Shown here: in pieces, positions 1 through 6,777 of the stretch
Numbering within the stretch: position 1 is the first letter of the stretch
Layout of the letters: every line of letters begins with the position of its first letter
Origin: Clostridia bacterium
GTDB taxonomy: Bacteria; Bacillota; Clostridia; Oscillospirales; CAG-272
Direction: 5' to 3'
DNA length: 14,123 nucleotides
NCBI GenBank assembly: GCA_017648425.1
Contig: JAGCJD010000133.1
Coordinates: 1-14,123 of the forward strand
Notes under the pieces: generated by a model
Told to the model about the DNA's origin: nothing
What the model saw: the letters and a program-made list of their open reading frames with translations, nothing else
Databases searched by the model: none
Translations under genes and position numbers: made by a program

Positions 1-1836
1 ATATGTATATGTCATATATTCTACAACATCATTTGGGTTGGCAACATCGACCGACACGCTCTCCGCAATCTCAGGCGACTTGCTTACCTGCCAACCTTGT
101 GTACGCAAAAAGGTTATTCCCGTCAGGTTAATACAATCGTTGAACGCAAAGTTTCCTATGCTCGTAACGCTCTCGGGTATCGTCACGCCGGACAGCGACC
201 TACACACCATGAACGCAGAGCAGCCAATGGTCTTTAATTTGCTTCCCGATGCAAATCTCAGATTTGCAAGATTGATACAGCCCTCAAATGCTGAATCCCC
301 AATGCTCGTAACATTTGCGGGAATTTCTATCTCCCTAAGCGCCATACAGCCCGAGAACGCGCGATAGCCAATATTCGTAACGGTCTCGGGAATTTCAAAG
401 GCGGTAAGCGCCTCGCAGGCGGAAAATGCGCGGTAGCCGATATTCGTTATCGAGCTTCCCTCCTCAAAAGCTATCGATGTCATTTTTGTGCATTTCCCAA
501 ATGCGCTATAATATATCGCTTTTGTTCCCGCAGGTATTGAAAAGCTCGTTGCGTCTATGTTCGCCACATCGTACAAAATGACATATGGGTTTTGCGCGTT
601 ACCAATATAAAGTCCGTTGTTATGCTCGGTAAAATTATAATTCAATTCAAATCCGAGAAATGCGGAAATGCCTATGTCAGCGACCGTATCGGGCATATCC
701 ATTTTGGTGATACCCTCGCACCCAAAGAACGCGTACTCGCCTATGGTTCTAAGATTTTTTGATATTCTTATGCTTGACATTATCTTACACATTGAAAACG
801 CAGAGTTGCCGACAGATGTTACCGTGTCGGGCATGATTATGCTTTCAAGGGCGAAGCAGTTTGAAAAGGTCGCGTCACTTACGCTCGTAAGAGCAGAGCT
901 GAGCCTTACTGTCGTAAGCGCTCTGCAATTTTCAAACGCGGAAGTACCAATGCTCGTAACCTTGTCGCCCATATTTACTCTTGTCAGAGATGCGCAGTCG
1001 CGGAACGCAAACGCCCCGACAAAGGTTACATTTTGAGGTATATCAACGCTCGCAAGCTGTGAACAGCCAAAAAACGCATGATTTGATATTTTTGTCAAGC
1101 CACTCGGCATTTTCACGCTTTTAAGCTCGGAGCAGGCATGAAATGCAAATTCGCCGATCTCGGCGACCTCTTTGCCGCCGATATACGCGGGAATGCAGAC
1201 GGTATTATCGTTGGCTACATATTTTGTTATAGTTGCTCCGTCCCCGTCAAGCGAAAAGTTAAAGTCGCAAGCGCGGTTCTCTTCCGTCCAATAAGCATAA
1301 AAGCTCGTGTCCGAGGCAGGCATTGTGAGCGCCTCGTTCAAAAGAGCCGCCTCATTGTACCAACCGCCAAAAGAGTATCCCGAGCGGGAAACGCTCTGCT
1401 CTATCTTCTCCTCATATTTGAATGTCTTTGTCGCAACAGCATCACCGCCATTGGTAACGAATGTTGCCGTATAGCTTGCTCGCGAATAAAAATATTTTAC
1501 TTCAAGCGAGCCGTCCGAAAGAATCTTCTCTGTCTGAGGCTCGGGAGCATTAAAGCCGTCATAGCTCTTTGTAGTCACGACTATCTTCTTATCCTTTACG
1601 CCAAGAAGGTCTTCTGTATCTTTTAGCGTATAAGTTCCGTCAAGATTTTCCAGATAATGCTCTACCTTATAGGGAGTATCGCAGACCTCATTTACGCTTG
1701 CTTCGGAATTGTTCTGCGATGAAATATAGTTATACTCGTCCTCGGGCTCTTGCCTGTTACATCCGACAAGTAGCGCGGTAAAAAGCGCGGTGATCAGTAC
1801 AAATAATATGATAAAAGATCTAAAAGAACGCTTCAT
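1..1836 (-). CDS. BspA-like leucine-rich-repeat surface lipoprotein (3' partial)
   Basis: A minus-strand frame runs open for 612 codons from ATG at 1836 to the window edge without a stop. The N-terminus is a lipoprotein signal: KR, a hydrophobic stretch, then LLVGC with the lipidated Cys at residue 26. Residues about 120-182 form a Listeria-Bacteroides (InlB B-type) repeat, recognisable from FVTNGG and GYSFGGWYNE. From about residue 200 onward there are roughly fourteen 23-residue LRR_5 repeats of the pattern IPxxVTxIGxxAFxxC. The array is interrupted once, around residues 395-450, by the NGLYIGNAQNPY-type segment common in BspA proteins. The last visible residues (GWQVSKSPEIAESVSV then DVANP) look like the C-terminal cap of such arrays, so the stop probably lies a few codons beyond the window. 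GGAGGA lies 4 nt before the ATG and supports the start. It is likely membrane-anchored on the outer face and used for adhesion or protein binding; the ligand is unknown. Confidence 0.9.
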   Translation of the reverse strand, partial: MKRSFRSFIILFVLITALFTALLVGCNRQEPEDEYNYISSQNNSEASVNEVCDTPYKVEHYLENLDGTYTLKDTEDLLGVKDKKIVVTTKSYDGFNAPEPQTEKILSDGSLEVKYFYSRASYTATFVTNGGDAVATKTFKYEEKIEQSVSRSGYSFGGWYNEAALLNEALTMPASDTSFYAYWTEENRACDFNFSLDGDGATITKYVANDNTVCIPAYIGGKEVAEIGEFAFHACSELKSVKMPSGLTKISNHAFFGCSQLASVDIPQNVTFVGAFAFRDCASLTRVNMGDKVTSIGTSAFENCRALTTVRLSSALTSVSDATFSNCFALESIIMPDTVTSVGNSAFSMCKIMSSIRISKNLRTIGEYAFFGCEGITKMDMPDTVADIGISAFLGFELNYNFTEHNNGLYIGNAQNPYVILYDVANIDATSFSIPAGTKAIYYSAFGKCTKMTSIAFEEGSSITNIGYRAFSACEALTAFEIPETVTNIGYRAFSGCMALREIEIPANVTSIGDSAFEGCINLANLRFASGSKLKTIGCSAFMVCRSLSGVTIPESVTSIGNFAFNDCINLTGITFLRTQGWQVSKSPEIAESVSVDVANPNDVVEYMTYTY

Positions 1837-1866
1837 ATATTCCTCCAATATATATTCAATAAAATA

Positions 1867-1895
1867 ATTATATCATATATTTTGTAACAATTCAA
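1867..1895 (-). promoter_or_regulatory. Promoter of the LRR lipoprotein gene
   Basis: On the minus strand a TTGAAT -35 (1895-1890) is separated by 17 nt from a perfect TATAAT -10 (1872-1867). The -10 carries an extended TG motif (TGATATAAT). It lies about 30 nt upstream of the start codon. Confidence 0.65.
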
Positions 1896-1994
1896 GGACT
1901 ATTCACAGCATGATTACAAATTATGACAAACGATAACACACCAAAATACGCACGAAACAAAAAGCAACAAACAAATCAAAAAACACCTCACAAC

Positions 1995-2030
1995 AAAAAA
2001 TCAGCGAAAAATCCAAAAAATTAAGCGAAA
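1995..2030 (+). repeat. A-tract direct repeat upstream of the phosphatase promoter
   Basis: Two near-identical units, AAAAAATCAGCGAAA (1995-2009) and AAAAAATTAAGCGAAA (2015-2030), start exactly 20 nt apart, about two helical turns. They end just before the -35 at 2036. They could act as an UP element or as paired regulator half-sites; that function is inferred. Confidence 0.4.
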
Positions 2031-2035
2031 TGTGC

Positions 2036-2064
2036 TAGAAATCAGTCGTAAATTATGATATAAT
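2036..2064 (+). promoter_or_regulatory. Promoter of the alkaline phosphatase gene
   Basis: TAGAAA (2036-2041, 4 of 6 to consensus) is followed by a 17-nt spacer and a perfect extended -10, TGATATAAT (TATAAT at 2059-2064). The start codon is at 2100, with GGAGG between. Confidence 0.65.
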
Positions 2065-2099
2065 ACTAAACAATACAAAATATATTTTGGAGGGAAAAA

Positions 2100-3599
2100 A
2101 TGAAAAAATTAAAGCTACTTTCTTTTTTGATGACATTAGTACTTCTGTTGTCATTTTTCACATCGTGTGCACGAGATGCTTCAACAGTTGAAACAACGCA
2201 GACCGATGATGCGACTGCTACTTCTGCCACCGATGAGAGCACAGCACCGGTAAAAACCGACACTCACTTAAACGGCGTTTTGATAAAAGAATACACAATA
2301 ATATACGCCAAGGACAATTCAAATTACAACAAGCGCGCAGCTGAATTTATCAGAGATCAGGTAAAAGCATATGCGGGATATGAGCTTACGGTTAAATCCG
2401 ATAATGATGCTCCCGTTGAGCACGAAATAGTCGTTGGCGATACTTCTCGTGAAATTTCAAAAAGTCTTGATGCAGACACCAACGGATTTGAGTTTGCTAT
2501 TTGCGCAGACGGAACTACCATAGCTATGGAGGCAGATTATTATGTAATCGCCGCAGCAGCTTACTTCTTTGTAGAAACTTATGTAATGGAAGAAACAGGC
2601 GATGCCAAGATCCCCGAGCAGGTAAATGTTCACCAGCCTATCGTAAAGGAAGCTAAGAACTATATTCTCCTCATTGGTGACGGTATGGGACCCAACCAAA
2701 CTCGTTTGTTTGAAAAGTATGATGTTGCTACCTCGGGAGATAAGGCATACAGTGACGGCGAGGATTTATTCTACGGTTACATGTTCCCCAACCAGGGTTA
2801 TGCCATAACCGACTCTCTTTCGGGCACTACCGACAGCGCAGCAGGCGGAACGGCTCTCGCAACAGGATACAAAACATTAAACTCTCGTATAGGCAGAGAC
2901 AAGGATGGCAACGATCTTCAATCTCTTACCGAGCTTGCAGGAAGCAAGGGAATGGCAACAGCAGTGCTCTCCACCGACAGTCAAACAGGCGCTACACCCG
3001 CATCGTTCTCAGCGCATGCTAACACAAGAAAAGATTCAGCTGGCATCACGGCTACTCAGAAAACTCTCCAAAGCAAGTATAACACATTGATAAAATGCGG
3101 AGATGTCGCTTACACAACAAGCGGAATTACAAGCCTTGAGTACAGAATAACTACTACACTCGATAGCTTGTCCAAAAATGAAAATGGCTTCTTCCTTATG
3201 TACGAGGAAGCGCATATTGACAAGCATTGCCACAACAGCAACATGGATTCCACCTTCAACGCTGTCGTTCGTTTCAATCAGGCGATAGCAAGATTTATGG
3301 AATATGCGTTTTATAACCCCAACACAGCTGTTATCATAACCGCTGACCATGAAACAGGCGGACTTAAAATTGATAAGACCACGGGTGAATTTTCTTACAC
3401 ATCAGAACCCAACTCACCCGAACAAGGTGCTCAGCTAAATCACACCAGCGCAAATGTTCCCGTATTTGCTTACGGAATAGGCACTGAAATATTCCACAAA
3501 GAAACAGTACAGAACTATATGATCCCCAAGTTTATCGCAAAATGCATGGGTGTAGATAACTTTGGCGGACCTGATGAAATATGGGATTATTACGGTTAA
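2100..3599 (+). CDS. Alkaline phosphatase family lipoprotein with an N-terminal extra domain
   Basis: This 499-residue protein is a probable secreted phosphomonoesterase anchored as a lipoprotein (hydrophobic N-terminus, Cys at 23 in FFTSC; Phe at -3 is not ideal for a lipobox). Residues about 185-480 carry the full alkaline phosphatase core. IGDGMG gives metal-ligand Asp194, TTDSAAGG gives nucleophile Ser246, and HANTR gives phosphate-binding Arg310. EEAHIDKHCH supplies Glu369, Asp374 and His378; TADHETGG supplies Asp416 and His417; NHTSANVPV supplies His448. All expected zinc and magnesium ligands are therefore present. After a Thr/Ser/Asp-rich linker, residues about 55-180 form a separate alpha/beta region (IIYAKDNSNYNKRAAEFIRD, then EIVVGDTSRE) resembling the N-terminal accessory domain of GH67/GH20-type enzymes; that resemblance is by eye. 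The RBS GGAGG precedes the ATG. The gene is divergent from the LRR lipoprotein and monocistronic, ending at a strong terminator. Phosphate control is plausible but no Pho box was identified. Confidence 0.93.
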   Translation: MKKLKLLSFLMTLVLLLSFFTSCARDASTVETTQTDDATATSATDESTAPVKTDTHLNGVLIKEYTIIYAKDNSNYNKRAAEFIRDQVKAYAGYELTVKSDNDAPVEHEIVVGDTSREISKSLDADTNGFEFAICADGTTIAMEADYYVIAAAAYFFVETYVMEETGDAKIPEQVNVHQPIVKEAKNYILLIGDGMGPNQTRLFEKYDVATSGDKAYSDGEDLFYGYMFPNQGYAITDSLSGTTDSAAGGTALATGYKTLNSRIGRDKDGNDLQSLTELAGSKGMATAVLSTDSQTGATPASFSAHANTRKDSAGITATQKTLQSKYNTLIKCGDVAYTTSGITSLEYRITTTLDSLSKNENGFFLMYEEAHIDKHCHNSNMDSTFNAVVRFNQAIARFMEYAFYNPNTAVIITADHETGGLKIDKTTGEFSYTSEPNSPEQGAQLNHTSANVPVFAYGIGTEIFHKETVQNYMIPKFIAKCMGVDNFGGPDEIWDYYG

Positions 3600-3637
3600 T
3601 AGCATTTAAAATACAATAAACAAAACACACAAAAGCA

Positions 3638-3666
3638 GAACGCTGCCGAGCAATTCGGCAGCGTTC
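3638..3666. terminator. Bidirectional rho-independent terminator
   Basis: A perfect 12-bp stem, GAACGCTGCCGA / TCGGCAGCGTTC, closes a 5-nt loop. T-rich DNA follows on the plus strand, and on the minus strand the stem is followed by TTTTGTGTGTTTTG. It lies between convergent genes, so it can end both the phosphatase transcript and the long minus-strand operon. Confidence 0.9.
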
Positions 3667-3683
3667 ATTTTTATTTGCATTTT

Positions 3684-4517
3684 TTAGAATTTATAGAATA
3701 CGGCTCTTTCGTCGTTTGCAGTATTGGGTGAGTGCAAGGATATCATTTTAGTTCCGTCAAGCGTTTCAAATATCATTGCGTGACCGCCGTCAAAGTCAAA
3801 GCGGCTTCCGCCATGCTTCCATTCCCCGCCCAAAGAATCGCTCCACGCATCAAGAACGAGATAGCGTCCCTTATACATTGACGACCAAGTCATTTTGAGC
3901 AATCCGTCCTCGGTATAAAGGAACGGGCCGTCCGTAACATACGCGTCCTTAAATCCCGTAAGAGAGCTGACATTGGGGTTTTGAGAGGCTTTGAACAGCA
4001 TAAAGGGCTCTCCGTTCGCCTTTTTAAGGTCACTAGTAAGCTCCATAGCCCACACCTCTCCGTCACCGACCTGAGTCCACTCGTGTGAGAACACGATATA
4101 GGGCTTGCCGTTCTCCACCCAGAATGTGCCGTCAAGGCACTCCCAATCAGCAGGTGTTATCGGCTCGTCAGTAAGAGGAGTAAAATCTCCATCGGGCGTA
4201 TCGCACACAAAAATATGCGTTGCGCGATGCTTATCCTCTGCTTTACAGCTTGCAAAAAGATAAAATTTTCCATTGTATTTGTGAAGCTCGGGCGCCCAAA
4301 AATCTCTGTCTGCCCAAAATCCGCATTTTCCGCCGTCAAAGATAACCTTAGGCTCGGAAAAATTTTCAAGGTCCTCAGTACGGTAAACGGAAAATGTATT
4401 TTTAGCCGCTATCGAATCCTTTTCAAGCGCGGTCGTTCCGTACATATAATAACAATTATTCTCTCTATCCGTGTAAATAAACGGATCTCTTATTCTTATC
4501 TGTTCCTTTTTAAGCAT
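3684..4517 (-). CDS. Glycoside hydrolase family 43 protein (arabinosidase/xylosidase type)
   Basis: A 277-residue single-domain GH43 five-bladed propeller enzyme, expected to remove alpha-L-arabinofuranosyl or beta-D-xylosyl residues. It has no signal peptide, so it should act in the cytoplasm on imported oligosaccharides. Visible motifs are RIRDPF (catalytic base Asp11), RDFWAPEL, CLDGTFW (pKa-modulating Asp129) and DGGHAMIF (His246, the usual metal-binding His). The general-acid position reads VTDGPF, with Asp196 where many GH43 members have Glu; I believe this variant occurs in some clostridial and Bacteroidetes subgroups. I chose ATG 4517 rather than 4535 because AGGAG lies 5 nt before 4517, and the upstream ATG has no Shine-Dalgarno and sits almost on the preceding stop. 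The gene begins 21 nt after the serine dehydratase stop and is the last gene before the 3638-3666 terminator. The exact substrate is not predictable. Confidence 0.85.
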   Translation of the reverse strand: MLKKEQIRIRDPFIYTDRENNCYYMYGTTALEKDSIAAKNTFSVYRTEDLENFSEPKVIFDGGKCGFWADRDFWAPELHKYNGKFYLFASCKAEDKHRATHIFVCDTPDGDFTPLTDEPITPADWECLDGTFWVENGKPYIVFSHEWTQVGDGEVWAMELTSDLKKANGEPFMLFKASQNPNVSSLTGFKDAYVTDGPFLYTEDGLLKMTWSSMYKGRYLVLDAWSDSLGGEWKHGGSRFDFDGGHAMIFETLDGTKMISLHSPNTANDERAVFYKF

Positions 4518-4538
4518 AGCTACTCCTATACGCATTTG

Positions 4539-5738
4539 TTACTGTAATCTTATTTTAGCAAGTCCCGCTTCCGAGGTTTCCTTGTATCTTGCAGACAGAT
4601 CCTTACCCGTTTCTTTCATGGTCTGTACTACTCTGTCAAATGATATTCTTCTTGTATTCCACAAAAAGCTCGAAAGGTTCACGGCGTTTATCGCTCTCAT
4701 TGAAGCAACTGCATTCCTCTCGATACAAGGTATTTGGACAAGACCGCATATAGGATCGCATGTAAGCCCCAAATGATGCTCGATGGCAATTTCAGCCGCG
4801 TATTCTATTTTGTCAATGTCAAGTCCAAAAAGCTCTCCAAGCGCCGCCGAAGCCATTGCGCACGCGCTTCCTATCTCCGCCTGACAGCCACATTCCGCGC
4901 CAGATATTGAAGCGTTGGTCTTTATAAGATTTCCTATAAGTCCCGCGGTCATGAGCGCTCTGACAATATCCTCGTCACTGTATCCGCGCTTTTGCTGCTG
5001 GTAATAAAGCACTGCGGGTAATACTCCCGCCGCGCCGCAGGTCGGAGCAGTCACTATCCTTTCACCCGAAGCGTTCTGCTCGCTTACGGCAAATGCGTAA
5101 GAGCACACCATTCGGGTTTCCTTTATCTCGGTGGATTCGTCTATGTGCTGGGAATGATACAGCATTTTTGCTTTCTTTTGAATTCCTAGTCCGCCCGGGA
5201 GCGTTCCCTCATCGGAAAGTCCCCGCTTTATAGCGTTTTTCATAGCAGACCATATTTCCTGCATATAAGAAAAAATCTCCGCTCCCTCTTTTTCAGCAAC
5301 ATATTCCCACAGGCGCTTATCCTGATCTCTGCATATTTTCGCTATCTGCTCAAATGAGCGTTCCGAATAAATATGCTCGCTCTCCGATATTTCCTCGCCC
5401 TCAAAGACTATGCTTCCGCCGCCAACGCTGACGGCTCTTGCCCTACTCTGTTCCACTCCGTTGCAATATGCTATTAAATCAAGCGTGTTGGGGTGAGGCA
5501 AATCCGTTTCTTCTGTGTTGAAGATTATTTCACACTTGTTTGGAAAAAGCGTCTTTTTTATGACCTCGTCCGTGCAGTGTCCCTTACCCGTTTTTGCCAA
5601 CGAACCATACAGCACTACGCAAAAGCTATCCGCGCTCGGATTGCTTTCCTTGAATATTTTAGAGGCGCGCTCAGGCCCTATCGTATGTGAGCTTGACGGT
5701 CCGCAACCTATTTTGTAGAGTTCCTTTAAGCTTTGCAT
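4539..5738 (-). CDS. sdaA: L-serine ammonia-lyase, iron-sulfur type, single chain
   Basis: A 399-residue cytoplasmic enzyme that deaminates L-serine to pyruvate and ammonia using an oxygen-labile [4Fe-4S] cluster. The beta domain comes first (GCGPSSSHTIGPERA at residues 11-25, substrate and inhibitor site), followed by the alpha domain (PTCGAAGVLPAVLYY from 232, then GLTCDPICGLVQIPCIERNA). Cys285, Cys327 and Cys338 show the C-x41-C-x10-C spacing described for the cluster ligands of the Legionella enzyme. The protein is shorter than E. coli SdaA (about 454), mainly in the beta domain. It ends in LQ and lacks the C-terminal Cys that caps the cluster in the Legionella protein. AAGGGG lies 8 nt before the ATG. 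The gene sits 58 nt after the AEC permease and 21 nt before the GH43 gene, suggesting co-transcription. Its presence among glycosidases is unexpected. Confidence 0.92.
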   Translation of the reverse strand: MQSLKELYKIGCGPSSSHTIGPERASKIFKESNPSADSFCVVLYGSLAKTGKGHCTDEVIKKTLFPNKCEIIFNTEETDLPHPNTLDLIAYCNGVEQSRARAVSVGGGSIVFEGEEISESEHIYSERSFEQIAKICRDQDKRLWEYVAEKEGAEIFSYMQEIWSAMKNAIKRGLSDEGTLPGGLGIQKKAKMLYHSQHIDESTEIKETRMVCSYAFAVSEQNASGERIVTAPTCGAAGVLPAVLYYQQQKRGYSDEDIVRALMTAGLIGNLIKTNASISGAECGCQAEIGSACAMASAALGELFGLDIDKIEYAAEIAIEHHLGLTCDPICGLVQIPCIERNAVASMRAINAVNLSSFLWNTRRISFDRVVQTMKETGKDLSARYKETSEAGLAKIRLQ

Positions 5739-5796
5739 TATAAATTCCCCTTATGTAAAATATATCGGTAATAATTTCTCACAAAAATCCCAGTTA

Positions 5797-6729
5797 TTAC
5801 AAGCCGCTTATGAAAAACACAAGCGGAATTGTAAGGCAGGAAAGCGCGTGAGATATAAGCGCCATTCCCGCGGCGGTCGATGTGTCCCTGCCGTATGCGC
5901 TTGGAATAACTATCGTGTTAAGTCCCAACGGCATTGCAAGCGAGCATATCGCGCACACCAAAAATGTATTGGGAAGCTCGAAAAAGTAAGTTATTCCGAT
6001 AAATACAAGCGGCATTATTATAAGCCTTATGACCGATACCGCGTATATTTTGTAGTCGGTAAGAACCTTTTTTACATTTATACCTGCAACAGTAACTCCC
6101 GTAAGTATCATTGCCAAGGGCGACATACAGTCCCCAAGAGTGGTCACCGCTGTGTTTATGCTTGACGGCAAAGTAAATCCGCACAAGCCGATGATCATAC
6201 CTACTATCATTGCTATGAACATGGGGTTTAAAAGATTTTTCATTCGCTTTCCAAGACTAAGCTTTTCCTCGGACGGCATGAGCAATGCGGGTACGCCCCA
6301 CAGATAAATAAGTATCCACAAGGGCAAGGTGAATATAAGATATTCCATGAATATATCGGGAAACAACGCCTTTACCACTGAATTCCCCATAAATCCAAAA
6401 TTGGAAAACGCCAAGCCATATGTATAAATATTTCGGGTATAGCTGTCCTTTGCCAACAAGCGCGGAACAAAAATGGAAAACGGAATTATAACTACCATTA
6501 ATGCAAAGCTCGACAGAAAAAGCGTTCCCGATGAGCTTATGCGGTCAACGGTAAAATTGCTTATGAATGTTCCGAGAACAAGACACGGTATAAAAATATT
6601 ATTTTCAAGTTTTGCAATGACCTTTGATGTTTCCGCAGGAAGTATCTTACACTTTGACAGTACAAACCCCACAATTATCAATGCAAACAAATATATCATT
6701 TGATTTACAGTAGATGTAAAAAGCTGCAT
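5797..6729 (-). CDS. AEC-family (auxin efflux carrier-like) permease
   Basis: A 310-residue integral membrane protein with about ten hydrophobic segments in two groups of five. A hydrophilic central loop (PSEEKLSLGKRMKN) is followed by NPMFIAMIVGMIIG, typical of the second half of AEC transporters. YGLAFSNFGFMGNSV and the late MPLGLNTIVIPSAYGRD match the conserved half-repeat signatures of the family. Bacterial members usually move organic acids such as malate or lactate, or are uncharacterised; the name does not imply auxin. The start has AGGTAGAGAT upstream, a modest RBS. Two in-frame stop codons in tandem end the gene. It is 48 nt downstream of the GH36 gene and 58 nt upstream of serine dehydratase, so it may import or export a carboxylic acid linked to this pathway. 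The substrate is inferred only from family and context. Confidence 0.85.
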   Translation of the reverse strand: MQLFTSTVNQMIYLFALIIVGFVLSKCKILPAETSKVIAKLENNIFIPCLVLGTFISNFTVDRISSSGTLFLSSFALMVVIIPFSIFVPRLLAKDSYTRNIYTYGLAFSNFGFMGNSVVKALFPDIFMEYLIFTLPLWILIYLWGVPALLMPSEEKLSLGKRMKNLLNPMFIAMIVGMIIGLCGFTLPSSINTAVTTLGDCMSPLAMILTGVTVAGINVKKVLTDYKIYAVSVIRLIIMPLVFIGITYFFELPNTFLVCAICSLAMPLGLNTIVIPSAYGRDTSTAAGMALISHALSCLTIPLVFFISGL

Positions 6730-6777
6730 ATCTCTACCTAAATTACCTTTACTGTTTTAAATTATAATTTGAGCGCC

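Noticed and set aside
200..1230. Regular periodicity of about 69 nt, considered as a CRISPR or DNA repeat array
   Set aside because: The period equals 23 codons of degenerate LRR_5 protein repeats; there are no identical repeats or spacers.
38..1626. Plus-strand open frames opposite the LRR lipoprotein
   Set aside because: Mirror frames of the repeat array; the minus-strand frame has signal peptide, RBS, promoter and clear LRR_5 repeats.
4518..4535. Upstream ATG at 4535 for the GH43 gene
   Set aside because: No Shine-Dalgarno; AGGAG is placed correctly for ATG 4517, where the family similarity begins.
5764..5800. GTAATAA/TTATTAC inverted repeat after the AEC gene
   Set aside because: Short AT-only arms with a roughly 20-nt loop and no T-run; too weak to call a terminator.
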